DNA from: Muribaculaceae bacterium
Lineage (GTDB): Bacteria > Bacteroidota > Bacteroidia > Bacteroidales > Muribaculaceae
Assembly: GCA_029057985.1 (NCBI GenBank)
Contig: JAIDYR010000046.1
Coordinates: 1 to 49,066 of the forward strand
DNA length: 49,066 nucleotides
Reading direction: 5' to 3'
In this document: in pieces, positions 11,943-20,688 of the stretch
Position numbering within the stretch: the first letter of the stretch is position 1
Layout: the number at the start of each line of letters is the position of its first letter
Program-made: the position numbers and the translations under genes
The notes under the pieces: model-generated
Seen by the model: the letters and a program-made list of their open reading frames with translations, nothing else
Told to the model about the DNA's origin: nothing
Databases searched by the model: none

Positions 11943-12974
11943 TCAAGGGTAGCATTGATTGCGCAAATTTAATATTAAAGATTTTATTTTCAACAATATA
12001 TATTTTATACGATTAAATTCATCCGGTCTTTCTTTAAGGGCAAGCAAATAGGGTAGACGCCAATATAAAGGGATATTATTTATCAATTTGCTATAATTCA
12101 ATGATGGATACAAATCAAGAATTTTCTTTTGAGAGTCTCCTTCGGTATGGATCAAGGCGGTAAGTTTATCCTCAAAGCGCATGACGTCCAGAAGGTGCTG
12201 ATACTCCGGACCTAAATCATTCTCAAATTCTGATAATATTTCAATTGCTCTGAAATGGCTGTTGATTACATTCTCGGAGAAAGTTTTAGAGATAGAACTG
12301 CCATTGTAAGTGACATAATGAGCATAGGCTCCCGGGACTTTCACAATATTATGCGTTGACATTAAGATCCGGGCGACAGCCGCCAGATCCTCGCGATAAT
12401 CAAATCCGGAGATAAATGTGTCAGAAATATTTTCGTAAATATTTTTCCTTACCAATTTATTCCATAGCATATATCCAACTGATGAGCCGGATTTCTGCAA
12501 AAGACTTTTCATCCTCTCCTTAAGAGAATCATGAATCTCTACGCGAATTATCTCCTCATGGGAAGGAAAAGTCTTGTAATAGTCCGCTATAGCCATGTCT
12601 GCATCCGATTTTAATGCATGGCTATACATTTGCATTAGCATGTCAGGCTCGAAATAATCATCGCTGTCACAGAATATTATATATTTCCCTTGAGCAGCCT
12701 GCAGGCAAGTATTTCGCGATGCACCAATTCCACCATTGATTTCGTGATGCAGAATCGTTACTTGACCGGATCTATCGGGAAACTCTTCAACTAATCCTTT
12801 GATAATCGCAATGGAATCATCAGGCGTGGCATCGTCAAGAAAAATGAACTCTACGCCCTCCCTCATAGTCTGGCCAAACAAAGAACGCACGCATCTTTCG
12901 ATATATTTCTCGACATTATATACGGGAATCAGTACCGAGACATTCACCTTTTCCCGTATCTTCCTCAGCTCCAT
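11943..12974 (-). CDS. Glycosyltransferase family 2
   Basis: A 343-aa GT2 enzyme. The N-terminal GT-A domain shows VSVLIPVYNVEKYIERC, then FIFLDDATPDDS and GASRNTCLQAA, with the DxD-like metal motif in IFCDSDDYF near residue 105. It probably adds a sugar to the growing repeat unit on the cytosolic face of the inner membrane; the sugar is unknown. The C-terminal part is not recognised. It follows the GT4 gene by 92 bp and is the last gene before the MITE insertion. Confidence 0.88.
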   Translation of the reverse strand: MELRKIREKVNVSVLIPVYNVEKYIERCVRSLFGQTMREGVEFIFLDDATPDDSIAIIKGLVEEFPDRSGQVTILHHEINGGIGASRNTCLQAAQGKYIIFCDSDDYFEPDMLMQMYSHALKSDADMAIADYYKTFPSHEEIIRVEIHDSLKERMKSLLQKSGSSVGYMLWNKLVRKNIYENISDTFISGFDYREDLAAVARILMSTHNIVKVPGAYAHYVTYNGSSISKTFSENVINSHFRAIEILSEFENDLGPEYQHLLDVMRFEDKLTALIHTEGDSQKKILDLYPSLNYSKLINNIPLYWRLPYLLALKERPDEFNRIKYILLKIKSLILNLRNQCYP

Positions 12975-13028
12975 AATCCCGATATTTCCACGTCCATCAC
13001 CACCCTGATATTTACTCTAATCACCCGA

Positions 13029-13062
13029 TAACTATAATAATCATAATAACTGTAATAATCAC
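13029..13062. repeat. Two 16-bp direct repeats, 18-bp period
   Basis: ATAACTATAATAATCA at 13029-13044 and ATAACTGTAATAATCA at 13047-13062 differ at one position. They lie in the 92-bp gap between the GT4 and GT2 genes. Role unknown; slippage or a tandem binding site are both possible. Confidence 0.6.
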
Positions 13063-13066
13063 GTAG

Positions 13067-14182
13067 TTAAAGGAGTTTATTATAGAAATCTCTGTATTGC
13101 CCGGCAACAACTTTACTTGTAAACATTTCCCTGACTCGCCGTCCGGCGTTGCTGACAAGTCTCATTCTCAATTCATCGTTCTGAAGTAGATAATCTACTG
13201 CTCCGGCGAATTGCTTATAGTTGCTGTTTTCTGCTTCAAGACCGGTCTGATTTTTGACAGAAACCCAGTTTACACCGGATTTGGGAATTGTAAAGGTGAC
13301 CGGAGCACACCCGCAATACATAGCTTCCAGGAGCGCTACTCCGAAGGCCTCGTTAGGAGTGATTGACGGGAAGGCAAAGACATCGGCGGCTTGAAGATAA
13401 AGTCTTTTCTCGGGTTCAGAGATTCTTCCTAACCAATGGACCCTATCAGATTGATATTCATTCTGAAGATTCTCCGTCAGCGGGCCCTCACCCGCTATTA
13501 AAAATACGCAATCACTCTTGACCCTCTTCTCCGCCTCCAGAAGATACTCAAGACCTTTATATTTGACGTGTCGACCGATAAAAAAGACAATCTTCTTATT
13601 ACCGTATTTCTCCTTTATGGCTGCTACTTTTTCTTTTTCATAACTCTTAAGATCCAGATTCCTCTCATCTATGGAGCAGGGGATCACTCTCACCTTATTC
13701 CTATACTTCTTTAATGCCGGAGATTCATCGAGATAGGACTGACTGGTCGCTATAATGGCATCAGCAGTCTTCAGCAATCTTTTTTCGATGGATAAGGTCG
13801 TAAGATGACGTAAGACTCCATGACCGAATATATCGGAATGCCAATGTACTACTACCTTAAAATCTTTCTTCTGATTCAGTAAATATAGGGCTGCCAAAGG
13901 ATTAGGCCAATGAATATGCACAACTTCCGGCTTATGTTTTCGGATAGCGCGTTTGAGTTCGCGGAGATAACGCAGCGACAATGGTTGACTCGCGAGCATT
14001 CCGAACATTCCGGCTCTAATGACCTTGACCCTCTGATCGCCGGTCTTGACAGTGAAATTTGCTGTATTGAATGAAAGGACAATATGCTTATCTTCAGGCA
14101 TACTGTCGACTATAAATTTGCTTATTATCTCTATCCCTCCCTCAATAGGAGGATAAAACTTACAAAGATGAAGAATTTTCAT
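13067..14182 (-). CDS. Glycosyltransferase family 4
   Basis: A GT-B glycosyltransferase. The start is taken as the ATG at 14182 (MKILHLCKFYPPIEGGIE), the usual GT4 opening; the frame is open 31 codons further upstream, but that stretch lies inside the wzy gene and is unlike the family. VHIHWPNPLAALYL and VVHWHSDIFG lie in the N-terminal domain. The C-terminal domain shows VFFIGRHVKYKGLEYLLEA and the donor-site segment PNEAFGVALLEAMYCG with the E-x7-E pattern. It begins two bases after the wzy stop codon, so translation is probably coupled. It acts in surface polysaccharide assembly with an unknown sugar. Confidence 0.9.
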   Translation of the reverse strand: MKILHLCKFYPPIEGGIEIISKFIVDSMPEDKHIVLSFNTANFTVKTGDQRVKVIRAGMFGMLASQPLSLRYLRELKRAIRKHKPEVVHIHWPNPLAALYLLNQKKDFKVVVHWHSDIFGHGVLRHLTTLSIEKRLLKTADAIIATSQSYLDESPALKKYRNKVRVIPCSIDERNLDLKSYEKEKVAAIKEKYGNKKIVFFIGRHVKYKGLEYLLEAEKRVKSDCVFLIAGEGPLTENLQNEYQSDRVHWLGRISEPEKRLYLQAADVFAFPSITPNEAFGVALLEAMYCGCAPVTFTIPKSGVNWVSVKNQTGLEAENSNYKQFAGAVDYLLQNDELRMRLVSNAGRRVREMFTSKVVAGQYRDFYNKLL

Positions 14183-14184
14183 GA

Positions 14185-15396
14185 TTATCTGTCGATACTC
14201 GAAGCCTTTTTCTTTCCTTTCAGCGCATTTTTGAAAAATATATTCAAGTGATCCCAATACGCTGTAAAGAGACAAAAAAGAAGTGAGAATATTACCGGCT
14301 TATAACAAAATATTATTCCATACCATTGGGTGCGAAACGTCATTATCACCAATGTCAGAAAGACTGCGGCCGCATATCTTGAACTCCTGCTTTTAATGAA
14401 GAGGTAATATAAAATCCGACCATATACAAATGCATACGCCAGGACCCCAATCGGTCCGAAGGCAAGCATCCCTTCGGAGTAATATAATCCACCTCCCGGA
14501 TTCGGAAGAACATTCCGGTTGAGGAAGACCGAATAATTATAGTCGGAGAGAGCGCCATAAAATTTCCCCGGGAAAAGGCCAAAGATGCAATTCAGGAATA
14601 CCTTTGGCTCAAACCCTGCCTCCAGCCATTCCTTGACACTGCAAAGATAGACAAAAACTACGTCGCATACAGTCTGCTGAGCATAGATGCTTCGCAGAAA
14701 AAGAATCGTATGGATCGATTTGCCATCCCGATATTTCCCTGCAGCGACTCCTACTATAAACAATATCAGCAGGACCGGAATTATTATCCTTAGTTTTAGA
14801 TTTCTCTCCCCGGCATAACCGCTATCTCTTATGCCGTCGCGCGCAATTATCATCAGCATGATGACCGAGGCTATACTGTCGACTCTGTCGCCCCCGGCTA
14901 TCACTAAAAGAAGTATTCCTATATGCAATAATGACGGTAGGCTGCGTAGCGGACGGCGACACATCAGCATTATCACATTGGTAGATATGTAGATTGTGGC
15001 CAGATTAATCGGAAAGTATATTCCGAATACCCGCGGATAGGACACAAGGGCAGAAACTGAAATGATACCCAACATTCCATAATACATTTTCTTGGAACAT
15101 TGAAATGTCGGAAAGGAGTAAGTCTTATTGCGCAAGGGATTTAGCACCCATATCATCAGAAGATTAACCCCGAAGCATAGAAGATTGGACAATAAAAGCG
15201 TATCCTCCGGGAAATCGGGTCTGTGTTGCCTGAGTCTCCATGGGAAGGGCAAACCTAATGAATATGCAATCAATGTGATTTGAGGCCAGATAGAAACTAA
15301 TAATATCAGTTTCAACACGAGACTCCTGAATTTGAATATACAGAATATCTCGATTATGACGGCAATTAAAAATATGGAGAGCGCGAAGGGATTCAT
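14185..15396 (-). CDS. wzy: Polysaccharide repeat-unit polymerase (Wzy-like)
   Basis: A 403-aa protein made almost entirely of hydrophobic segments, roughly ten, starting NPFALSIFLIAVIIEIF. One longer polar stretch between late segments (LNRNVLPNPGGGLYYSEG) looks like the periplasmic loop of Wzy/O-antigen polymerase-type proteins. Such polymerases have little sequence conservation, so the call rests on topology and on position between two GT4 genes and downstream of a flippase. The start overlaps the stop of the upstream GT4 by four bases (ATGA). Confidence 0.78.
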   Translation of the reverse strand: MNPFALSIFLIAVIIEIFCIFKFRSLVLKLILLVSIWPQITLIAYSLGLPFPWRLRQHRPDFPEDTLLLSNLLCFGVNLLMIWVLNPLRNKTYSFPTFQCSKKMYYGMLGIISVSALVSYPRVFGIYFPINLATIYISTNVIMLMCRRPLRSLPSLLHIGILLLVIAGGDRVDSIASVIMLMIIARDGIRDSGYAGERNLKLRIIIPVLLILFIVGVAAGKYRDGKSIHTILFLRSIYAQQTVCDVVFVYLCSVKEWLEAGFEPKVFLNCIFGLFPGKFYGALSDYNYSVFLNRNVLPNPGGGLYYSEGMLAFGPIGVLAYAFVYGRILYYLFIKSRSSRYAAAVFLTLVIMTFRTQWYGIIFCYKPVIFSLLFCLFTAYWDHLNIFFKNALKGKKKASSIDR

Positions 15397-16601
15397 TCTT
15401 CTATTTCATGCTGCAGAGCCTCTTTATAACTCTGAAAGGTATAGGCCTTTAAGTCAGAAGGTCGGAAAGATTCCAAGGATATGGTTTCCATCGCCTTTTC
15501 AATAGATTGAGTCGACACCGGATCAATGAAAATATAATTATCAACCTCCTCAGCCATTTCTTTCATTCCTCCCTGCGGCACAGTCATAATGAAAAGACCA
15601 TGCGCAGCTGCCTCCACGATACTGAGTGGAGCAAATTCCGCTCCTGAAGAGGGGAGGACTAAAGCGTCATAATCGCTCATCAGAGATAATATTTCATCAT
15701 GAGAACGAGCGCCTTTAAGACTGACTCTTTCAGTAAGACCCGATCTGCGGATTTCATCCGAAATCTCTTTTTCAAGGGATCCGGTTCCATAAATATCAAA
15801 GATATACTCTCGTTGAAACCCGCGGAGTGCCTTCAGAAAGGGCAGAATTCCCTTCTCATAAGAAAGCCGCCCAACGAAAAGAAGTCTTACACAATTATTA
15901 GCGCCGCATTTATTCCGGGAAGCAGGACCCAAGGGAGAGGCCGGGAGGGGAGAGCCATCATTTGAAATCTTACCCGATTGAGCCTCAGCTTTTGAGCCGA
16001 GACATGGATTCCTTAAAACAGTTCCATCCAATGACGGATAGAATCTGCGGATTCGCTGAAGCAGAAAAATTCCCGGAGAGAGGACTTTGTCAAATACTTT
16101 ATGCAGATTGAGAATCCTATATGCCAAAAGCCATTGCATCTTCTTCGACAGACTGTAAATCCATCCTCTATAGTCAACTCTTCTCCAGATAAATTCGCTT
16201 GCAGAGGCATACTCCTTGAATAGTTTTGGCTCCCCTTTATCAAAATAATTCAATCCGCTGTTAGGACATATAAGATGGGCATCGTGAGCATTATACAGTA
16301 CTCTGAACCCCTGGAGTCTCTTATGCTTACGCAATACTTGAAGCAATGCCGGAGAAAGTACCGAAGTATAGTTGAATACTATCACTATAGAGTATCTCTT
16401 CTCCTTCAGTAACAAATTCAGATTCTTGACCGTCTTGAAATTATAGATATAACTCAGCGGACTACCCGACGGTTCGGGTTTTTCCTTGCCGAAGAAGATA
16501 TCGACCTCATGACCTGAGTCCCGGAGAGCATCCTTCATCTTGTGAAAGACGATCTCCGCTCCTCCTGCTTCCAGAAAGTCATTTATCAACAGAATCCGCA
16601 T
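15393..16601 (-). CDS. Glycosyltransferase family 4
   Basis: A 402-aa GT-B enzyme. The N-terminus MRILLINDFLEAGGAEIVFHKM is the standard GT4 acceptor domain. The C-terminal domain has LLFVGRLSYEKGILPFLKAL near residue 240 and the donor-site segment SSGAEFAPLSIVEAAAHG near residue 320. Between the domains is a Ser/Pro/Gly-rich linker (about 205-235). It overlaps wzy by four bases and follows the flippase by 44 bp, so it belongs to the same transcript. Substrate unknown. Confidence 0.9.
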   Translation of the reverse strand: MRILLINDFLEAGGAEIVFHKMKDALRDSGHEVDIFFGKEKPEPSGSPLSYIYNFKTVKNLNLLLKEKRYSIVIVFNYTSVLSPALLQVLRKHKRLQGFRVLYNAHDAHLICPNSGLNYFDKGEPKLFKEYASASEFIWRRVDYRGWIYSLSKKMQWLLAYRILNLHKVFDKVLSPGIFLLQRIRRFYPSLDGTVLRNPCLGSKAEAQSGKISNDGSPLPASPLGPASRNKCGANNCVRLLFVGRLSYEKGILPFLKALRGFQREYIFDIYGTGSLEKEISDEIRRSGLTERVSLKGARSHDEILSLMSDYDALVLPSSGAEFAPLSIVEAAAHGLFIMTVPQGGMKEMAEEVDNYIFIDPVSTQSIEKAMETISLESFRPSDLKAYTFQSYKEALQHEIEE

Positions 16602-16645
16602 CCGTCAGTCTCTTTTGAGTTTTATAAAGCAATCCAATGAGAGGT

Positions 16646-18184
16646 CTATTCACTCGTTTTGATTGCTATCAGAGAGCCGGCAAACTTGAGTATATGCCGA
16701 CGTTCAGCCGGGTTCATACCGAGTAATAATTCAGCTGCCAATATCAGAGCAAAACCGGCTCCAACGGTTACTATCCAATTTAAATCGGGATAACAGATAT
16801 TTTTGAAGATATATAATGCAACTGCAATTACCGCAACCGTCAAGGAAGGGATTCCGACATCGCGAAGGAATCGAAGAATAGAGAATTGCGGCAATTCAAT
16901 TTTAAGCATAAATATTCTCACGGCATTGGTCAGCACAGTCAAGATAATACTAATGACAAAGACCGCCACGGGAGAGTAGCCCAGATACAAAGCATAGTAA
17001 CTCAGTGGAAGATTAAGAATCAGCAGGAGTCCCGTGGCAATGTGATATCGTTTGATACGCCCCGTAGCTACAATTCCCGTATAAAGACTATGGATAAAAG
17101 ATTCCAAAAGAGAATTGACAAGGATTAATTGGGTAAAGAGCGTAGTATAGGCAGGCACTTCTGTGAGCCAGATGTGAAGAATCCGATCTGTAGCTAAAAG
17201 AATAGGGAAAGCAAGGAGAAGCAGAAGGAAGAAAGAAAATTTCGATCCGAAATTAATAAGGCGCTCCATGTCGTTATAATCCCCTTTTGAGTAAGTCTTT
17301 ATGATGGGCGGATTAGTAGCTTGTGCTAAATTCTGCACAAAAGTATTGACACCTACATTTACCTTAGTAGCGATTGCGTATGCTGCATTTACGACCGATC
17401 CGAAAAATATATTGATTATCACATCGCATCCCTGGACTGTGAAGGTAGTGGTGAGATTACCCAGGGTAGACCATGATGTAAATTTACCGAATGGCACGAG
17501 AATCTTCCGGTCAAAATTAAAACCGAAATGACATTCCGGCAATTTTAATCTGCAATAAATCCAATAAGCTATAAATTGGGAAGCATAAATCCCGAGTACC
17601 ATCAGAGAATAATATTTCAGTCTTCCGGAAGCGAAGCATCCGATTGTAAACGCAACTCCAAGTTTGGCAATCACGTCGACCAATCCCAGCCATGTGAATA
17701 CGCTTATTTTTTCGCGGGCTAAGACGGCAGCTAACAGAGGCCCTATAAGAATAGAAATCACCATGCTTCCTACCGCACTCTGATAGACCCATTGGGCTTC
17801 GGAGATCTTATCAGAAGGAATCGTCATGACACGCTGGATCAGAATGGGGCCTATCGCTTCCGCAATCACCATTACTGCTCCGGCCATTAAGAAATGGATA
17901 GTCATAGAGGCTTTGAATATCTCGGAAGTTGCCGAGATATTTCCGCGTGGTAATTCGAATGAAAGATAGCGCTGGGTTGAGTAAGACATCGCCCCTTTCA
18001 TAAACGAAAACATTATCACTATCCCTCCGACCACATTATAAATACCGAAATCCTCAACCCCTAATTCTTCAAGCACAATGCGCGAGGTATAGAGAGTGAC
18101 GCCCATCACGAGCATCATCCTCACGTATAGCATCAGAGTATTCCGGGCAATGACCTGAAATTTATTATCACCCTCGCCTGACAT
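16646..18184 (-). CDS. wzx: Polysaccharide flippase (Wzx-like)
   Basis: A 512-aa polytopic membrane protein of the MOP/polysaccharide export superfamily. It shows about 12-14 hydrophobic segments. Typical family stretches include RMMLVMGVTLYTSRIVLEEL, DFGIYNVVGGIV near residues 45-57 and QATNPPIIKTYSKGDY near residue 290. It should move lipid-linked repeat units across the inner membrane for polymerisation by the Wzy-like protein. It is the first gene of the minus-strand cluster, with a promoter candidate about 155 bp upstream. No UpxY/UpxZ-type regulators are seen. Confidence 0.9.
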   Translation of the reverse strand: MSGEGDNKFQVIARNTLMLYVRMMLVMGVTLYTSRIVLEELGVEDFGIYNVVGGIVIMFSFMKGAMSYSTQRYLSFELPRGNISATSEIFKASMTIHFLMAGAVMVIAEAIGPILIQRVMTIPSDKISEAQWVYQSAVGSMVISILIGPLLAAVLAREKISVFTWLGLVDVIAKLGVAFTIGCFASGRLKYYSLMVLGIYASQFIAYWIYCRLKLPECHFGFNFDRKILVPFGKFTSWSTLGNLTTTFTVQGCDVIINIFFGSVVNAAYAIATKVNVGVNTFVQNLAQATNPPIIKTYSKGDYNDMERLINFGSKFSFFLLLLLAFPILLATDRILHIWLTEVPAYTTLFTQLILVNSLLESFIHSLYTGIVATGRIKRYHIATGLLLILNLPLSYYALYLGYSPVAVFVISIILTVLTNAVRIFMLKIELPQFSILRFLRDVGIPSLTVAVIAVALYIFKNICYPDLNWIVTVGAGFALILAAELLLGMNPAERRHILKFAGSLIAIKTSE

Positions 18185-18339
18185 TACTCCCTCCGGAATT
18201 TATAATACACACTAACACTTAGCTTGATAAAACTCAATAAAATGATAATCAATCATATATCCTATAGTCTCATCAAACTGCCGAAAACTTTCTCTATTGT
18301 CTGGTCTTTAGTATCCACTAAAAAACCGTCTGTGAACTA

Positions 18340-18371
18340 CAAAATTATAAAAATTTTCGCTATTCCGCAAG
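18340..18371 (-). promoter_or_regulatory. Candidate promoter of the polysaccharide cluster
   Basis: Read on the minus strand, CTTG (18371-18368) and TAATTTTG (18347-18340) are spaced by 20 bp, matching the Bacteroidota -33/-7 pattern with one mismatch in the -33 element. Transcription would start near 18335, giving a leader of about 150 nt before wzx. Nothing else was recognised in 18185-18413. Confidence 0.55.
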
Positions 18372-18413
18372 TTATTGTATCCCTCCGCAGATGTCAAAAT
18401 TCGTTTTATAAAA

Positions 18414-19097
18414 TTACTTGCGGCGAACTACAGGGCGGAAGATGCTTCCGTCTATTTCGCATTCCATGGCCTCGGCAACATGACATTCATAATCATCCCG
18501 TGTAAGTTTCCATGCTTTGGGAGTTCGCGTAGTCGGAAAACGGTTAAACCATGGATCCCTGCTCCAATACCATTCTATTTTCTCGATTCGCGCATCAGCC
18601 TGCCATGCCCGATGGAGTTCGAAGATGCGCGTGCGGGCTACTATAGTAATACCGAGAGTGCAGTCTTTCCAATGAGTCACGCATATGTAATGATCCCGAA
18701 TTGCTATATCCGAATCCGAGATTTCATCTTCCGATTGATGCCGTATGGTGATTTTTCGATTGTGAAGACGATTGATTTCATTCATCTTCTTACGAAAAGA
18801 GGGGCCATGTGAAGGTTCATTATCCAAGCGCCGGAGCCAAACCCAATAATGGATCATTTCATGGATTATGGTATCCTCGATCACATGAACGGGCATATCA
18901 AAACGATTGCTGATCGTTATCGAGCATTCTCCCATGCCGCGCTGCTTTAAGGGACTGAAATGCACCGGGTAACGAAAACTCCCGAGCGCCCGACGAGCCG
19001 TCCCTATCTTCAATTCTATGGGAGGCAATGACCCATCGAAGCAGAGCGCATTAAATTCCTCAAACTTTTCTATTACAAACCGGATATGAGCCCTCAT
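18414..19097 (-). CDS. SprT-like zinc metalloprotease-fold protein
   Basis: A 227-aa protein with the SprT-like arrangement: helical N-terminus, a substrate-strand region ending GECSITISNRF, then the zinc motif HEMIHYW (HExxH, about residues 100-106) and a third ligand candidate in PSHGPSFRKKM. The C-terminal half, with a WKDCTLGITIVART segment, is more basic and not clearly a zinc ribbon. SprT-like proteins are related to the Spartan DNA-protein crosslink proteases; whether this one is active on crosslinks is unknown. It lies 23 bp downstream of the HD-domain gene on the same strand. Confidence 0.8.
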   Translation of the reverse strand: MRAHIRFVIEKFEEFNALCFDGSLPPIELKIGTARRALGSFRYPVHFSPLKQRGMGECSITISNRFDMPVHVIEDTIIHEMIHYWVWLRRLDNEPSHGPSFRKKMNEINRLHNRKITIRHQSEDEISDSDIAIRDHYICVTHWKDCTLGITIVARTRIFELHRAWQADARIEKIEWYWSRDPWFNRFPTTRTPKAWKLTRDDYECHVAEAMECEIDGSIFRPVVRRK

Positions 19098-19120
19098 TAA
19101 TTTCGTGGTTAATCGAATTC

Positions 19121-19756
19121 TCAGGCTTCATCGAGTTCTGCGGTTTCACGCTCCATAATGGAGGCTGCCAAAGAATCACCTGTCTGAATTATGGAAACAA
19201 GAGGGTAGAGCTTGCGGGCTACGTCATAGTTCTTGCAGTCCTCGATGCTATGCTGATTTACACCCCATGCTCCCATGTGCCAACGGATTGCCAACATCTC
19301 AGCGTCGCTGAGTTCCAGCCCGGAATAAAGGGCAATTACGAGAGATTTCTCACCATGTCCCATCGGGAAGTTTTTATAAGTGAGTTTATACCCTTCCGAG
19401 TCTTCCCATTGCCCGATCGCGTTACGCTTCTTTTTTACCGAACGGCGATAAATATCCGACTTGCAGATATCATGTAAGAGGGCCGAAATGATGATGCTGT
19501 CGCGGGTGACTTCTTTTTCCAGTGTTGGCTCAAGAGTCTTCATAGATTCCCATACAGCGAGAGAAGCCTTCGCTACATTGAGTGAATGTTGGGTCAGTCC
19601 TCCTTCCGTATTCAGATGATGATTAGCCGATGCCGGAGCTTCAAAGAAGCCCAGACGTTCAATCTCCTCCAACACATAATCCACTCCCTCACGCTCAGTC
19701 GACCTGAGCATCTCAATAAACTCCGCCTTTACAGCCTCCTTATCTATTTTATTCAT
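19121..19756 (-). CDS. HD-domain phosphohydrolase-like protein
   Basis: A 211-aa HD-superfamily protein. NHHLNTEGGLTQHSLNVAKA (about residues 43-62) supplies the first His, and LLHDICKSD near residue 93 is the HD doublet; HGEKS and WHMGAWGVN later supply further metal-ligand candidates. Substrate unknown; proteins of this kind are often annotated simply as hydrolases. It is followed by the SprT-like gene and preceded by the remnant of a HEPN toxin gene. Confidence 0.82.
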   Translation of the reverse strand: MNKIDKEAVKAEFIEMLRSTEREGVDYVLEEIERLGFFEAPASANHHLNTEGGLTQHSLNVAKASLAVWESMKTLEPTLEKEVTRDSIIISALLHDICKSDIYRRSVKKKRNAIGQWEDSEGYKLTYKNFPMGHGEKSLVIALYSGLELSDAEMLAIRWHMGAWGVNQHSIEDCKNYDVARKLYPLVSIIQTGDSLAASIMERETAELDEA

Positions 19757-19783
19757 ATTATTATGTCCTTTTGTTTAGCAGTA

Positions 19784-19894
19784 TTAAAATTGTCCATTCG
19801 CATTATAGTCTGCCTCTTTAAGCGCAAGAAAAGCTCTTTCTATTCTATAGTTCACTAACTCCTTTCTTGAATCTTCATCTAAATTTTCGATCAT
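19784..19894 (-). pseudogene. Truncated HEPN-domain toxin remnant (36 codons)
   Basis: An ATG at 19894 overlaps the TGA of the MNT gene in ATGA, the classic MNT-HEPN arrangement. The 36 codons encode a HEPN N-terminus: KELVNYRIERAFLALKEA, then DYNANGQF and a stop. In full HEPN proteins the next residues are typically (Y)NxAVNRLYYA. Here the DNA after GQF reads TAATACTGCTAAAC, which resembles codons for Y-N-T-A-V-N after small deletions, and the HD gene begins soon after. The RNase active-site region is absent, so the toxin is dead. Confidence 0.7.
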
Positions 19895-20211
19895 AAGGCA
19901 ATTCTATCATTGAGGACATTATTTACAAAAGGAGTTCTCCTGGCATAAAATATCTTATAGACGAGAATTAAAGGAGATATATCCATTTTTAAATTCAACG
20001 ATAAATCATATAAACTACTTGATATTGCAAGCTTTTTTCTTATAAATTCCTTTCCTATATAAGAATCCGGTAATAAAATCAAAAGATCTATATCTGATTC
20101 CGAGTGTCCTTCACCTCGAGCATAAGAACCATAAAGAAATGCTTTGGCATCCGGTGCAACCCTTTGCAAACATTCCTTGATTTTATTTAATATGGATGAG
20201 GATAGATTCAT
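19891..20211 (-). CDS. MNT-type nucleotidyltransferase (antitoxin-like)
   Basis: A 106-aa minimal nucleotidyltransferase. GSYARGEGHSESDIDLLIL (about residues 27-45) holds the GSxARG signature and both metal-binding Asp residues; a third Asp candidate is in LKMDISPLI. In intact MNT-HEPN pairs the MNT protein AMPylates or otherwise neutralises a HEPN RNase toxin. Here the partner is only a stub, so this gene is an orphan antitoxin or is decaying. It has its own promoter and a 5' UTR of roughly 15-20 nt. Confidence 0.85.
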   Translation of the reverse strand: MNLSSSILNKIKECLQRVAPDAKAFLYGSYARGEGHSESDIDLLILLPDSYIGKEFIRKKLAISSSLYDLSLNLKMDISPLILVYKIFYARRTPFVNNVLNDRIAL

Positions 20212-20231
20212 AAAGTTTATCGTTTGTCACG

Positions 20232-20263
20232 CAAAGATAATAAATAGGATACAATCATCCAAA
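20232..20263 (-). promoter_or_regulatory. Promoter of the MNT gene
   Basis: On the minus strand TTTG (20263-20260) and TATCTTTG (20239-20232) are spaced by exactly 20 bp, an exact Bacteroidota promoter. It is divergent from the promoter of the structured RNA. Confidence 0.75.
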
Positions 20264-20338
20264 CTTCCAATTGCATTTTTGGAGCTTCGGCTTACATTTG
20301 AATATAGCCGTCACAAAGCCCTATTAAAATAATCCTAA

Positions 20339-20370
20339 TTTGCGATTATCGAAAAGATTTTGTAATTTTG
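20339..20370 (+). promoter_or_regulatory. Promoter of the structured RNA / defence operon leader
   Basis: TTTG at 20339-20342 and TAATTTTG at 20363-20370 are spaced by exactly 20 bp. The predicted transcription start, about 20375, is the first base of the long closing stem of the RNA. No other match to the consensus was found before the helicase gene. Confidence 0.8.
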
Positions 20371-20374
20371 TATG

Positions 20375-20611
20375 CGGTCCCCGTGATAGGCGATGTCTCT
20401 AATGAGTATTGACGTCGGGTATTGGGAGGATCGTTAACATACGAAAGGCGTTTACCTGCGCTTTATTTCTTGGCTTCCGAAACTACCACTTTCAAAATCA
20501 TAGTCAAGAATGAAGCAATAGTAGATGTCCCATGGGTGATTTATATTCTTACTTAGCTTTCTTCTTATAAAGTAAGCCAAGCAGACAAATATAAATTAAT
20601 CACGGGGGCCG
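20375..20611 (+). ncRNA. Structured RNA of about 237 nt (6S-like candidate or operon leader)
   Basis: The first 12 bases, 20375-20386 (CGGTCCCCGTGA), pair with 20600-20611 (TCACGGGGGCCG) with one G-U pair, closing the whole region. Inside are a perfect CTTACTT/AAGTAAG hairpin near 20549-20577 and TTCTTG/CAAGAA pairing across a long loop. There is no open reading frame of note. A rod-like RNA from its own promoter fits 6S RNA, which in Bacteroidales has been linked to the Bacteroidales-1 motif. The tmRNA and RNase P signatures are absent. Because the only promoter for the helicase operon seems to be this one, it could instead be a regulatory leader. Confidence 0.5.
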
Positions 20612-20654
20612 TCTACCATTGCTCGTTCTACTATGATGGGCTGTGGTAGGCCCC
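20605..20654 (+). promoter_or_regulatory. Competing hairpin at the 3' end of the structured RNA
   Basis: GGGGCC (20605-20610) can pair with GGCCCC (20649-20654), continued by TACCA (20614-20618) with TGGTA (20644-20648). The first strand is the same one that closes the upstream RNA, so the two folds exclude each other, as in attenuators and riboswitches. Confidence 0.45.
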
Positions 20655-20657
20655 GGA

Positions 20658-20688
20658 AGCGGAATGAGCAAGGATGGCTCCCGCTTTT
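20658..20688 (+). terminator. Intrinsic terminator candidate before the helicase gene
   Basis: AGCGG and GAGC pair with GCTC and CCGCT around a 7-base loop (AAGGATG), with a 3-base bulge, followed by TTTT. It ends about 25-90 bp before the possible helicase start codons. Confidence 0.6.
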
